Shown: piece after piece, positions 24,306 through 33,772 of the stretch
Numbering within the stretch: position 1 is the first letter of the stretch
Layout: each line of letters begins with the position of its first letter
Assembly: GCA_913055685.1 (NCBI GenBank)
Contig: CAJXKC010000003.1
Location: 1 to 64,000 of the forward strand
Direction of reading: 5' to 3'
Source of the DNA: an uncultured Flavobacteriales bacterium
GTDB taxonomy: Bacteria; Bacteroidota; Bacteroidia; Flavobacteriales; Schleiferiaceae
DNA length: 64,000 bases
Translations under genes and position numbers: made by a program
The notes under the pieces: generated by a model
Databases searched by the model: none
What the model was told of the DNA's origin: nothing
What the model saw: the letters and a program-made list of their open reading frames with translations, nothing else

Positions 24306-26837
24306 CTACTTGATGCGGATCCAAAGACCGGGCTGCACGCCTCCAATCTCCTCCAGCTCGGGATTAAGCTCCTCTAGCTTATCTTCATCAATATCCAATT
24401 CTTTGGCAATATCTCCCAGATCCTGACCACGACGGGTCACCTGGTAATGGGTGGCATCCCACTCTTCGTAATTGCCGTCTTTCTCTACTTTCAATTGTAG
24501 GCCTACGAAAGGACGTACCCCTCTTAAACCTCCGTTGAGCTCCTTAAGCTCACGCATGTTCATTTTGTATTTGCGGGCTACTACCCCAAAGCTCATACGC
24601 TTTTTCAATACAAAGATCTCACCCGGAGTAACGGTATTGGCTTCCTCTTTCTTCTGGGCCAAGATATCGCGTGGATCTACGCCTTCAGGAGTTTCTAAAC
24701 CTTCGGCAGGCACATAGTCATCGCGCAATACTTTGATATCGGTACGACGGTTAATTTGGTTACCGATTTCTTGTTTCTCGGGACTTAGGCGCTTAATAAA
24801 ACGCTCGGTTAATTGATCCCCGGCCTCAAAGGCCTCGGCGCCATAACCATCGTAATTCTCTGGAATCTTGAAAGGCTCGGTTTCACCCATACCACGTGGT
24901 ACTAAACGGGCGGCATCAATACCTTTAGAAGCCAAATACTTGGTACAGGTGTCGGCACGCTTTTGCGATAACACATTGTTGCGCTCATCGCTATCGCGGT
25001 AGTCGGTATGCGAACGTAATTCAATTACAATGGTTGGGTTGTTTTCCAAAATCACCACCACGGAATCTAAAGCCGACATCGCTTCCGGACGTAAGTCCCA
25101 TTTACCTAAATCAAAGAATACATTCGGTAATACGATTGGCTCTTCGATCGGATCTAATTCTTTGTTTAAGCGTAAACGCTTGATAAAATAATTGGCGGAT
25201 GGCACGAACTCAAAGCTGTTAAGCTCAAAGCCGATGGTACTCACATCGCCGGTATTCGATAAGAACTTTTTCTTCTCGAAGGTAAGCTTGTAGTTAACGC
25301 CTTCTTTAACCTTGGTATCATCAAAGATGTAGTAACCATCCGCATCAGCGGTAATACTTACCGATGAACCATCAGATCCATCCATACGCACGGTAGCCTC
25401 AGGAATGGGCTGCTTAGTCTTAGAACTTAATACTACTCCTTCTAGGTTAAATACCAAAGGCGTGCGGTATACCGCGTAAATATCATCGCTTCCTTCTCCG
25501 CCTTCACGGTTTGAAGAAACAAAGCCTTTTTTGGTGTCTTTACCTGGCTCCCAGATTAGGTGGAAGTCATCGAAGTTCGAGTTAATCGGGTACTTCATAT
25601 TCTCGGCCTCACCTACCGGCATGCCGTCTTCACCCAATTTAATGCGGTATACATCCAAACCACCCATACCGAGGTGACCATTAGAAGAGAAGTATAAATA
25701 ACCGTCTCCGTGTACGACTGGATAGTATTCCGATCCTTCGGTGTTTACCTTCGGACCTAAGTTCTTAGGGGCTTTCCAAGCCTTGGCTCTACGGTCATAG
25801 GTAGTCATGTAAATATCATGCTTACCACGACTACCAAAGTCATCGGAAACGAAATATAAAATTTTATCGTCGGGCGATAGGCAAGGGTGACCCACATTGG
25901 CGGCAGTATCGGAACCGATAATCACCTTTGTTGGCTCACGCCAATTTTGACCTACCATTTCGGTTACGTAAATACCGCAACCTAATTTTTCATTTTCTTC
26001 TTTAATACAACGGGTGAAGTATAATTCCTTCTTACGACTATCGAAAGTGGCCGTTCCTTCGTGGTATTCGGTGTTTAATACACCTTCGTAATCTAGCGGC
26101 GCGGGAGTCGACCATTTTAGGTCGGCATAAGAAACTTCCTCCTGCTCATCGCCACCGCGACGACGGCGACGTGATTTACGCTCAGCCGTAGAAGTGTATA
26201 AATCCATAAAAGACTGACCAATCCATCCGTCTTCGTCATTTCCTTCGGATTCCTCACGAGAGGACACAAAGTAAATTACATCGTTCTCACGACGATCACC
26301 ACCAAACATCACCGAGAAATCCATGTCACGGCTGTTGATGTCCTTCATATTGTCTACTTGGTATTGGCTAGGCTGACTCTTCCAGTCAATGGCCTTACGG
26401 GTAGCCGAAATAGCCTCATCCCCTCTAGAATCGGTCGGATTTTCTTTCTTGTATTCTTGATAAACCTCAATCGCTTCTTCGTATTCACCTTGAGATTTAA
26501 GCATATCACCTTTATACAATAGGGCTACTGGGTCTTTATAACCCACTTTGGCCGCCTTATTGTAGAAGTTTTCCGCATTCTTATAGTCGTTCATCATGCG
26601 GTAAGCTTCGGCAGTCTTAAACAAAACCTCCGCTTTTTGATCGCGACCCTTGGCCTCATTATAGGCGTCTTTTAACAGCTCAATGGCATAAAAATACTCT
26701 TGGGCATCAAAGGCCTCATAGGCTTCAGCGATTTCTTTAGGAAGCTTAGGCTCAGATTCTTGAGCGGTCTGGCCATAGCTAAGTGAGAGACTTGTAGAAA
26801 CTAAGAATATCGCGATTCCAAAACGAAAATTCCTCAT
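24306..26837 (-). CDS. PorE-like OmpA-family lipoprotein-type envelope protein with PD40 and LysM domains
   Basis: An 843-residue exported protein. After a signal sequence (to about SLSYGQ, residue 23) come TPR-like helices (30-135), WD40-like PD40 beta-propeller repeats (about 165-450; LSPDDKILYFVSDDFGSRGKHDIY is one), a carboxypeptidase-regulatory-like domain (FNLEGVVLSSKTKQPIPEATV), an OmpA C-terminal peptidoglycan-binding domain (NVFFDLGKWDLRPEA..ELRSHTDYRDSDERN..LSQKRADT) and two LysM-like segments at the end. The order TPR-PD40-CRD-OmpA is that of the T9SS protein PorE. The LysM segments are additional peptidoglycan-binding elements. A frame-open ATG at 26975 is rejected because it lies in the terminator of glnN and adds no useful sequence. 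Confidence 0.8.
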   Translation of the reverse strand: MRNFRFGIAIFLVSTSLSLSYGQTAQESEPKLPKEIAEAYEAFDAQEYFYAIELLKDAYNEAKGRDQKAEVLFKTAEAYRMMNDYKNAENFYNKAAKVGYKDPVALLYKGDMLKSQGEYEEAIEVYQEYKKENPTDSRGDEAISATRKAIDWKSQPSQYQVDNMKDINSRDMDFSVMFGGDRRENDVIYFVSSREESEGNDEDGWIGQSFMDLYTSTAERKSRRRRRGGDEQEEVSYADLKWSTPAPLDYEGVLNTEYHEGTATFDSRKKELYFTRCIKEENEKLGCGIYVTEMVGQNWREPTKVIIGSDTAANVGHPCLSPDDKILYFVSDDFGSRGKHDIYMTTYDRRAKAWKAPKNLGPKVNTEGSEYYPVVHGDGYLYFSSNGHLGMGGLDVYRIKLGEDGMPVGEAENMKYPINSNFDDFHLIWEPGKDTKKGFVSSNREGGEGSDDIYAVYRTPLVFNLEGVVLSSKTKQPIPEATVRMDGSDGSSVSITADADGYYIFDDTKVKEGVNYKLTFEKKKFLSNTGDVSTIGFELNSFEFVPSANYFIKRLRLNKELDPIEEPIVLPNVFFDLGKWDLRPEAMSALDSVVVILENNPTIVIELRSHTDYRDSDERNNVLSQKRADTCTKYLASKGIDAARLVPRGMGETEPFKIPENYDGYGAEAFEAGDQLTERFIKRLSPEKQEIGNQINRRTDIKVLRDDYVPAEGLETPEGVDPRDILAQKKEEANTVTPGEIFVLKKRMSFGVVARKYKMNMRELKELNGGLRGVRPFVGLQLKVEKDGNYEEWDATHYQVTRRGQDLGDIAKELDIDEDKLEELNPELEEIGGVQPGLWIRIK

Positions 26838-26929
26838 ATAAAATGAACGGATTTTGATCAGTAAGCCGCTAAAATAGTTAAATATTTTATTCGAGTTTAT
26901 TGATTTTACTGCTATTCCTAAAAAAAGAA

Positions 26930-26958
26930 AAGCCGCGAAAAATAAGTCTTCGCGGCTT
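26930..26958 (-). terminator. Terminator after glnN
   Basis: Stem AAGCCGCGAA/TTCGCGGCTT with a nine-base loop, then TTTTCTTTTTTT on the minus strand. It lies 25 bases past the glnN stop. Confidence 0.92.
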
Positions 26959-26982
26959 CTCCTATATAATTGCATAATCTAT

Positions 26983-29169
26983 TTACATGAAAATCAACTC
27001 ACGATACTTTGGAAGGGGCCAAAGTTCGTCATCCACTAACATCTCTAATTTATCTACTGCATAGCGGATGCGATCGAAATAAGGCAATACTTTTTCGCAA
27101 TAGGCAATGGCCTTTTCGCGAGCATCTTCGATGGCATTGCAAGTCTTGCGCTCCTCAATCATCGCTTCTTTCTCGGAGATAATGGTGCTGATATAGGCAC
27201 TGATCTTCTCAATCATGTTTAATTGATCCTTGGCTACCTTTTGGTATACGTCGGCGGCCAATACCTCTTTTAAACCGCGTACGTTTTGAATCAATTTGTT
27301 TTGGTAATTAATAGCAGTTGGCACCACGTGGTTTCCAGCGATATCACCGAGCGTACGCGATTCGATCTGAATCTTCATCATGTACTCTTCCAACATAATT
27401 TCGTGACGGGCTTCTACCTCTACCTTGTTCATTACGCCACATTCCTCGAATAAGGAAATGGCCTTGTCGGTTACGTAGAAATCGAGCGCATGCGGTGTAG
27501 TACGTACATTGCTTAAGCCACGCTTCGCTGCTTCATCAGCCCAAGCTTGTGAATAGCCATCGCCTTCGAAACGGATATTGCGGCTCTCACGAATGTAGTC
27601 ACGCAATACATTAAAGATGGCGTCATCCTTCTTCATACCACCCTCGATCAAAGCGTCCACCGATTTCTTAAATTCGGTTAACTGCTTAGCCATAATGGTA
27701 TTTAAAATGGTCATTGGCTGCGCACAGTTGGCGGTAGAACCTACCGCACGTAATTCAAACTTATTACCGGTAAAGGCAAAAGGAGAAGTACGGTTACGAT
27801 CGGTGTTATCCAATAAGATCTCTGGAATCTTACCTACTACGTTTAATTTAAGATCGGTCTTTTGCTCCGGACTCAGTTTACCTTTCTCCAATTGCTCCAG
27901 CGCATCTAAGGTGGCGGTTAACTGTGAACCAATGAATACTGAGATAATCGCTGGTGGTGCTTCATTCGCCCCTAAACGGTGATCGTTACTGGCCGAGGCA
28001 ATAGAAGCCCGCAATAAATCGGCGTATTCATGTACCGACTTAATCGCATTAATAAAGAAGGTTAAGAACTGTAAATTGCTCTTGGGGGTTTTACCTGGCG
28101 CTAATAAGTTAACCCCGGTATCGGTGGCTAGTGACCAGTTATTGTGTTTACCCGAGCCGTTTACCCCTTTGTAAGGCTTCTCGTGCAATAAAACTTTGAA
28201 GTTATGACGACCAGCAACCTTGTCCATTAAATCCATGATCAAGGAGTTGTGGTCTACCGAAATATTCGCTTCTTCAAATACTGGCGCTAATTCGAACTGA
28301 CTCGGCGCTACCTCATTGTGACGGGTTTTTACCGGAATACCTAATTTATACGACTCCACTTCCAATTCACGCATAAAGTGACGGGCACGCTCGGGAATAG
28401 ATCCGAAGTAGTGATCGTCTAGCTGCTGACCTTTAGCGGGGGCATGACCAATAAGGGTACGGCCAGTTAGCATTAGGTCAGGGCGCGCATTAAACAAAGC
28501 AGCGTCTACCAAGAAATACTCTTGCTCCCAGCCCAAAGTTGCGGTAACCTTACGCACATTGCGGTCGAAATACTGACAAACCTGAGTAGCGGCCTGATCT
28601 ACCGATTGAAGTGCACGTAATAAAGGCGTTTTATTATCTAAAGCTTCACCAGTATAGGAAACGAATACGGTAGGAATACATAAAGTGCGGCCCATGATAA
28701 AAGCCGGACTAGTAGGATCCCATGCGGTATAACCGCGAGCCTCAAAGGTGTTACGAATACCTCCGTTAGGGAAGCTTGATGCATCGGGTTCCTGCTGAAC
28801 CAACATACCACCGCTAAACTTCTCGATCGCCTGTCCATCACCGGTAGGCTCAAAGAATGAGTCGTGCTTCTCAGCAGTAGCACCAGTTAAAGGCTGAAAC
28901 CAGTGGGTATAGTGGGTAGCACCCAACTTCATTGCCCAGGCTTTCATACCTGAAGCCACTTGATCGGCAATACCGCGATCAATCTTAGAACCTTTCTTTA
29001 CCGCGTCGGCTACGCTTTTATAAGCTTCGGGAGTCATATACTCCTTCATCGCGCGGATATTGAATGTGTGCATACCGAAAATGTCGGATACCTTTTCATA
29101 AGGCCATTCCTTTTCGATGGGCTTGTGCTTTTGAGCTTCCTGTAATGCGGAAAAACGAATTTGAGGCAT
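26983..29169 (-). CDS. glnN: Glutamine synthetase type III
   Basis: A 728-residue GlnN-type glutamine synthetase, which makes glutamine from glutamate, ammonia and ATP and forms dodecamers. The length fits GSIII (about 700-730), not GSI. Visible are GWEQEYFLVD near residue 220 (metal-binding Glu), TRHNEVAPSQFELAPVFEEAN, HEKPYKGVNGSGKHNNWSL (the ATP/Glu site with GSGKH), and ANEAPPAIISVFIGSQL. The ATG at 29169 follows a promoter with TACTTTTG. A strong terminator follows the gene, so it appears monocistronic. Nothing in the sequence shows how nitrogen status would regulate it. Confidence 0.96.
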   Translation of the reverse strand: MPQIRFSALQEAQKHKPIEKEWPYEKVSDIFGMHTFNIRAMKEYMTPEAYKSVADAVKKGSKIDRGIADQVASGMKAWAMKLGATHYTHWFQPLTGATAEKHDSFFEPTGDGQAIEKFSGGMLVQQEPDASSFPNGGIRNTFEARGYTAWDPTSPAFIMGRTLCIPTVFVSYTGEALDNKTPLLRALQSVDQAATQVCQYFDRNVRKVTATLGWEQEYFLVDAALFNARPDLMLTGRTLIGHAPAKGQQLDDHYFGSIPERARHFMRELEVESYKLGIPVKTRHNEVAPSQFELAPVFEEANISVDHNSLIMDLMDKVAGRHNFKVLLHEKPYKGVNGSGKHNNWSLATDTGVNLLAPGKTPKSNLQFLTFFINAIKSVHEYADLLRASIASASNDHRLGANEAPPAIISVFIGSQLTATLDALEQLEKGKLSPEQKTDLKLNVVGKIPEILLDNTDRNRTSPFAFTGNKFELRAVGSTANCAQPMTILNTIMAKQLTEFKKSVDALIEGGMKKDDAIFNVLRDYIRESRNIRFEGDGYSQAWADEAAKRGLSNVRTTPHALDFYVTDKAISLFEECGVMNKVEVEARHEIMLEEYMMKIQIESRTLGDIAGNHVVPTAINYQNKLIQNVRGLKEVLAADVYQKVAKDQLNMIEKISAYISTIISEKEAMIEERKTCNAIEDAREKAIAYCEKVLPYFDRIRYAVDKLEMLVDDELWPLPKYRELIFM

Positions 29170-29185
29170 TGTTCTAAATTTTCAG

Positions 29186-29217
29186 CAAAAGTATATCCTC
29201 GGAGGGCTTATTTGCAA
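29186..29217 (-). promoter_or_regulatory. Promoter of glnN (TTG-N21-TACTTTTG)
   Basis: Minus strand TACTTTTG at 29186-29193 and TTG at 29215-29217, with a 21-base spacer, slightly longer than the usual 19-20. The ATG follows 16 bases after the -7 element. Confidence 0.55.
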
Positions 29218-29239
29218 GAAAATATGAAAATACTTATCG

Positions 29240-29264
29240 ACACCCCTGTTAATTAAGGGGGTGT
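29240..29264. terminator. Hairpin between glnN promoter and antiporter gene
   Basis: Arms ACACCCC/GGGGTGT around a TGTTAATTAAG-type loop. A T run follows only on the plus strand, while the gene that would need a terminator (antiporter, stop at 29281) is on the minus strand, where the hairpin is preceded by an A run. It may still work as a bidirectional terminator. Confidence 0.45.
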
Positions 29265-29280
29265 TTTTAAATTTTTACAC

Positions 29281-30216
29281 TTAAAGCAGGATAACCCCTA
29301 AAATATAGAGGGTGTAGAGGAGAAAAAGTAACAATCCCTGAAAACGGGTAATTAAGGCCCGTTTAAAATAGACCATCATCGGTAAAAGGACTAAACTAAT
29401 ACCTATTAACCAGGGGAAGTCGAAGCTAATCAAGGACTTACTTTGAACCGGTAGATCTACAATTAGCCCGGTAATCCCCAAAACCCCTAGAATATTGAAG
29501 ATGTTGGACCCAATGAGGTTGCCCAGCGATAAATCTTGCTCTCCTTTAAAACTAGCCACTAAAGAAGCGGCCAACTCGGGCAAGGAGGTCCCTACCGAAA
29601 CAATCGTTAAACCCACTACCCTTTCGCTAACCCCCCACTGCTGAGCAATATTCACCGAGCCCTTCACCAAAAACTCACTGCCAAACTTTAAGCTGGCGAT
29701 GCCTCCTATTAGAAAAAAGAACATCTGCCAAAGCTTAAGCATCTTGGTATCGTCGACCTCAATGTCTTTTTGCTGTCGGCGGGAACTACGAATCTGTAAG
29801 AGATTATAAGCCACCAAGAGGGCAAATAAAACCAGAGCCTCACCGAAACCTAAATTGCCATTCCATAAAAAGACAAAGAGCAAAAGGGTAATGAAAAACA
29901 TGATGCCCCAGTCAACCCGGATAGTTTTCTCGGAAACTTTCATCGGAAATACTAAGGCCGTTAAGCCTAGGATTAAAGCGATATTAGCAATATTGGAGCC
30001 GATGACATTGCCAAAGGAAATATCAACGTGACCTTCTAAAGCGGCTTTTAGACTTACCAATAGCTCGGGGGCTGATGTGGCAAAAGAAACCACCGTCATT
30101 CCCACCACCAAAATGGAAATCTTAGCTCTTAGCGCAATATCGATGGAGGCTTTTACCAACCAATCGCCCCCAATCAATAAAAGGAGCACGCCTACTAAGA
30201 CTAAGAAATAGTCCAT
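29281..30216 (-). CDS. Sodium/calcium antiporter (YrbG/CaCA family)
   Basis: A 311-residue inner-membrane antiporter of the Ca2+:cation exchanger superfamily. The two alpha repeats are plain: GNVIGSNIANIALILG in the first half and GNLIGSNIFNILGVLG in the second, each preceded by an acidic-helix motif (VSFATSAPELLVS and VSVGTSLPELAAS). About ten helices are visible in total. It exports Ca2+ or a similar cation in exchange for Na+ or H+. It starts nine bases after the tatA stop, so it is probably cotranscribed with it. Confidence 0.93.
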   Translation of the reverse strand: MDYFLVLVGVLLLLIGGDWLVKASIDIALRAKISILVVGMTVVSFATSAPELLVSLKAALEGHVDISFGNVIGSNIANIALILGLTALVFPMKVSEKTIRVDWGIMFFITLLLFVFLWNGNLGFGEALVLFALLVAYNLLQIRSSRRQQKDIEVDDTKMLKLWQMFFFLIGGIASLKFGSEFLVKGSVNIAQQWGVSERVVGLTIVSVGTSLPELAASLVASFKGEQDLSLGNLIGSNIFNILGVLGITGLIVDLPVQSKSLISFDFPWLIGISLVLLPMMVYFKRALITRFQGLLLFLLYTLYILGVILL

Positions 30217-30225
30217 TGCAATAAA

Positions 30226-30504
30226 CTATAAATTAAGATTGCGCTTCACAGAACCGGTGATCTCTTCGATCTGACTTTTTTCCTTTTCTACCTTTTCTTG
30301 AAACTTCTTTATATCGCTGTCTTTGGTAGAACTGTTTATCTCCCGCTTAATCTCATCGGTTGCGCTGCGTACTTCGCGAATCCCCTTACCCAAACCACGG
30401 GCAATCTCAGGAATGCGCTTGGCCCCGAAAAACATAATGGTCAGCAATAAGACCACCAAGATTTCACCACCGGAAATATTTAAAAAGAGCAATAGACTTG
30501 TCAA
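30226..30504 (-). CDS. tatA: Twin-arginine translocase subunit TatA/TatE
   Basis: A 92-residue Tat subunit. One N-terminal membrane helix (GGEILVVLLLTIMFFGAKRIPEIA) leads into the hinge FGAKRIPEIARGLGKG, then an amphipathic helix and a charged tail. The usual hinge Pro-Lys is Ala-Lys here (FGAK). TatA multimers form the pore for folded proteins with twin-arginine signals. tatC is not in the window. The gene lies between secDF and the antiporter, so two export-linked genes stand in line. Confidence 0.92.
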   Translation of the reverse strand: MTSLLLFLNISGGEILVVLLLTIMFFGAKRIPEIARGLGKGIREVRSATDEIKREINSSTKDSDIKKFQEKVEKEKSQIEEITGSVKRNLNL

Positions 30505-30530
30505 TGCAATTAATTTGTCACAAAACTATA

Positions 30531-30558
30531 AAAAAAGACCCCGGCATTGCCGAGGTCT
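30531..30558 (-). terminator. Terminator after secDF
   Basis: Stem AGACCCCGGC/GCCGAGGTCT with a three-base loop and one mismatch, followed on the minus strand by TTTTTTT. It lies 24 bases past the secDF stop and before tatA. Confidence 0.9.
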
Positions 30559-30581
30559 TCCATTAAGTATCTTAAAGATTC

Positions 30582-33500
30582 TTAAGATTTAGAATCCTCT
30601 TTTTTCATAGTATCGATCATAATTGGCGTTGCGATGAACAGAGAAGAATAAGTTCCCACTACAATACCAATCAATAAGGCGAACATAAATCCGCGGATTA
30701 CCTCTCCTCCGAATAGGAAGATGATAAGCAATACGAAGAAAGTAGTTAAAGAGGTGTTTACAGTACGACTCAAGGTACGGTTAAGGGCCTCATTTACGAT
30801 ATCATTCATCGCTTTCTTCTTACTGTGGGTATTCAAGTACTCACGAATACGGTCAAATACTACCACGGTATCATTCAGTGAATAACCAATTACAGTTAGC
30901 ACCGCGGCAATAAAGGCCTGATCGATCTCTAAAGAGAAAGGTAAGAAGCCATACAATAAGGAGAAGAGCGATAATACCACCAATACATCGTGGAAGGCCG
31001 CTGCTACCGCACCAGCACTAAACTGCCACTTGCTAAAGCGCACCAAGATGTAAAGGAAGATTACTACTAAGGAGAAGATAATCGCTAATACCGCGCTCGA
31101 CTTAATATCGTCAGCGATGGTTGGACCTACCTGACGCTCGGCTACTACCCCAATATCGGTAGCACCACTCGCCTCAGAGAAGAAGTCTTCCTTAGAAGGA
31201 GCTTCTTGGTAGAATTCTTTAACCCCGTCGTATAAACGGTTCTTAATATCTTCTTCTACTTCATTTCCAGATTCGTTGATCTTAAACTTAGTAGTAATAA
31301 TAACCTGAGATTCTTCACCAATGGTTTTTACTTCAGGGTAAACCTTGGTGCCATCAGCATTCACAAAGTGATCACCTAAACTGGTTTGAATATCTACGGA
31401 GTTTACAGGCTGATCAAAGCGCACTTGGTAAGAACGACCACCCACGAAATCTACCCCGTAGTTTAAACCACGAGTGGCTAAAGAAATAACTCCGGTTAGG
31501 ATAATTAAACCACTAATGGTATAAGCAATCTTGCGCTTACCAAGGAAGTCGATATTAAACTTCGTGAAGGCACTCTTCGTAGCATTGGTGTAGAAACTTA
31601 CCGCTTTCTTGGCCCCTAAACGCGCTTCAAATACCAAACGGGTGATGAAGATTGCACTAAATAGGGAAGTAAGAATACCAATGATTAAAGTCGTGGCGAA
31701 ACCGCGAATCGGACCGGTACCAAAGGCATATAAAATAACCCCGGTTAAGAAGGTGGTTACGTTCGCGTCAATAATTGAAGAGTAGGCATTCTTATAACCA
31801 TCTTCGATCGCTAAACGCAAACCTTTGCCATTACCTAATTCTTCACGGATACGCTCGTAGATAAGTACGTTGGCATCAACCGCCATACCAATGGTAAGTA
31901 CGATACCGGCGATACCTGGTAAAGTAAGCACAGCTCCTAAAGAAGCCAATACTCCGAAAATGAAGAACATGTTTACGATCAAGGCTAAGTCAGATGCCGC
32001 TCCTGCACCACTGTAATAGAAAATCATGTAAATCATTACAATGATAAGGGCAATTACGAATGACCAAAGACCGGCGGTGATCGCCTCCTGACCTAAACTA
32101 GGACCTACAATGTCGGCCTGAATGATACGCGCTGGCGCTGGTAAAGCACCGGCTTTAAGAATATTGGCTAAATCCTGCGCCTCATTAACGGTAAAGCTAC
32201 CCACGATCTGCGTATTACCATTATTGATCTCACTGTTTACACGTGGGTAAGAGTAAGCAAGGTTATCAAGCACTACTGCTACCGAGCGGTTATCATCAGG
32301 ATTGTTTAAATCACCCACCGCTTCCCGGGTAATCTTCGCCCAACGGCTTGCACCGTTCGCGTTCATACTCATGTTAACAATAGGCTGGTTGCGCTCGTCA
32401 AAATCTTGACGGGCATCTACCACTACATCACCGCTAAGGGCAGCTTTGCCATCACGAGTAGTTTTAGCTGCTAATAAATACATTAAACCACCTTGATCGG
32501 GCTTAGCCGTCCAGATGAATTTAAGGTCACGCATGTTTCCAGGCAATAAAGCTAGAACGCGTGGATTGCTTAAGTATTCGTTTACGTCATCGGTATCCGA
32601 TACGCGGCTGTAACCTACAATAGGACCAACATTCGCTTGGTTATTTTCGAAATCGTAGTTAGGACCGAAAACCTCAAATAAGGGGTTAAATTGATCTACC
32701 TGATCTAGAGTATCAGTTTCGGCGAGACCTAAACTATCTACGCCTAAGTCAGCACTATCATTGCTAGCTACTTCTTCTACACTTTCGATGTTTAACACAT
32801 CCTCAGCTGCTTCACTAGCTGCACTGTCGGCTTTAGCATTTGGATTCTCTACCAATCCGCGTAAGCGCTCATTGGCTTGCTGTAAGAAGTTCAATAATTC
32901 ATACCCTTCGTAAAGCTCATAGAACTCTAACTCGGCGGTAGATTGAAGTAATTTTTTAACTCGGTCTGGATCTTTAACCCCAGGAAGTTCTACAAGGATA
33001 CGACCACCATCGTCTAGGCGCTGAATATTTGGTTGAACCACACCAAACTGGTCGATACGAGCACGTAATACGGTGTAAACATTCTCTACGGACGCGTTTA
33101 CTTGGGCACGCAATTCGGATTTAACGGCATCGTCGCTGGCATTAAAGCCTAGCTTGTCGTTCATCTCTTTGGTACCGAATACTGCAGGATCACTTAACTG
33201 TAGGTTAGCATTGCGCTCGCCATTAATTTGATCGAAAGCGGCAAAGAAGTTGTCGAGGTAATTGTCTTGAGAATTGGCGGCATTCGCATCCGCTAGTTTA
33301 ATCGCTTCGTTAAAGACAACATTGTTGGTGTTGTTGGCAATCTCCTTTAAGATATCGCGTACCGATACCTCAAGAATTACGTTCATACCACCGCGAAGGT
33401 CAAGACCCAAGTTGATTTCCTTTTCTTTTACTTCAGCGTAAGTGTACTCATCGATAAAAATATCATACACGGTTTGATTACGCATGGAGTCTAAATACTC

Positions 33501-33641
33501 CTCACGAAGATCTGAATTGCCCTGAGCATAAGCTTCGGCATCTCCTTCTACACTGCGCGTTACATAGGTAAACGACAACTGATACACACATGCCAAAGCA
33601 AAAATGATGGCAAACAATCGGATAACTCCTTTATTCTGCAT
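30582..33641 (-). CDS. secDF: Protein translocase subunit SecDF (fusion)
   Basis: A 1019-residue fused SecD-SecF, the usual form in Bacteroidota, which uses the proton gradient to drive late steps of Sec export. The SecD half has the N-terminal helix, INLGLDLRGGMNVILEVSV (about 75-95), RIDQFGVVQPNIQRL, and the six-helix region with AGIVLTIGMAVDANVLIYERIREEL. The SecF half starts near residue 690 with FNIDFLGKR and carries VDFVGGRSYQVRF and AVLTVIGYSLNDTVVVFDRIRE. An acidic insert of about 60 residues (roughly 265-330, rich in Ala, Asp, Glu, Ser) interrupts the first periplasmic domain. Divergent from a T9SS protein gene. Confidence 0.97.
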   Translation of the reverse strand: MQNKGVIRLFAIIFALACVYQLSFTYVTRSVEGDAEAYAQGNSDLREEYLDSMRNQTVYDIFIDEYTYAEVKEKEINLGLDLRGGMNVILEVSVRDILKEIANNTNNVVFNEAIKLADANAANSQDNYLDNFFAAFDQINGERNANLQLSDPAVFGTKEMNDKLGFNASDDAVKSELRAQVNASVENVYTVLRARIDQFGVVQPNIQRLDDGGRILVELPGVKDPDRVKKLLQSTAELEFYELYEGYELLNFLQQANERLRGLVENPNAKADSAASEAAEDVLNIESVEEVASNDSADLGVDSLGLAETDTLDQVDQFNPLFEVFGPNYDFENNQANVGPIVGYSRVSDTDDVNEYLSNPRVLALLPGNMRDLKFIWTAKPDQGGLMYLLAAKTTRDGKAALSGDVVVDARQDFDERNQPIVNMSMNANGASRWAKITREAVGDLNNPDDNRSVAVVLDNLAYSYPRVNSEINNGNTQIVGSFTVNEAQDLANILKAGALPAPARIIQADIVGPSLGQEAITAGLWSFVIALIIVMIYMIFYYSGAGAASDLALIVNMFFIFGVLASLGAVLTLPGIAGIVLTIGMAVDANVLIYERIREELGNGKGLRLAIEDGYKNAYSSIIDANVTTFLTGVILYAFGTGPIRGFATTLIIGILTSLFSAIFITRLVFEARLGAKKAVSFYTNATKSAFTKFNIDFLGKRKIAYTISGLIILTGVISLATRGLNYGVDFVGGRSYQVRFDQPVNSVDIQTSLGDHFVNADGTKVYPEVKTIGEESQVIITTKFKINESGNEVEEDIKNRLYDGVKEFYQEAPSKEDFFSEASGATDIGVVAERQVGPTIADDIKSSAVLAIIFSLVVIFLYILVRFSKWQFSAGAVAAAFHDVLVVLSLFSLLYGFLPFSLEIDQAFIAAVLTVIGYSLNDTVVVFDRIREYLNTHSKKKAMNDIVNEALNRTLSRTVNTSLTTFFVLLIIFLFGGEVIRGFMFALLIGIVVGTYSSLFIATPIMIDTMKKEDSKS

Positions 33642-33676
33642 TACTTAAGAGTAAACTTGGTTCGAAATTAAGGCGG

Positions 33677-33707
33677 CAAATATAGGTTTTCACTGAATAA
33701 ATCACAA
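33677..33707 (-). promoter_or_regulatory. Promoter of secDF (TTG-N20-TATATTTG)
   Basis: Minus strand -33 TTG at 33705-33707, a 20-base spacer and the -7 element TATATTTG at 33677-33684. The leader to the ATG is about 35 bases. Confidence 0.7.
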
Positions 33708-33772
33708 CGCGCGTTAACTCTATCACCAAGTTTCGCGTTAATAATGTAGTAACTTTACCAAAAATCTGAAGA

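Noticed and set aside
29240-29264. Hairpin as a sure terminator of the antiporter gene
   Set aside because: The T run is on the plus strand only, so it is listed with low confidence and not used as an argument.
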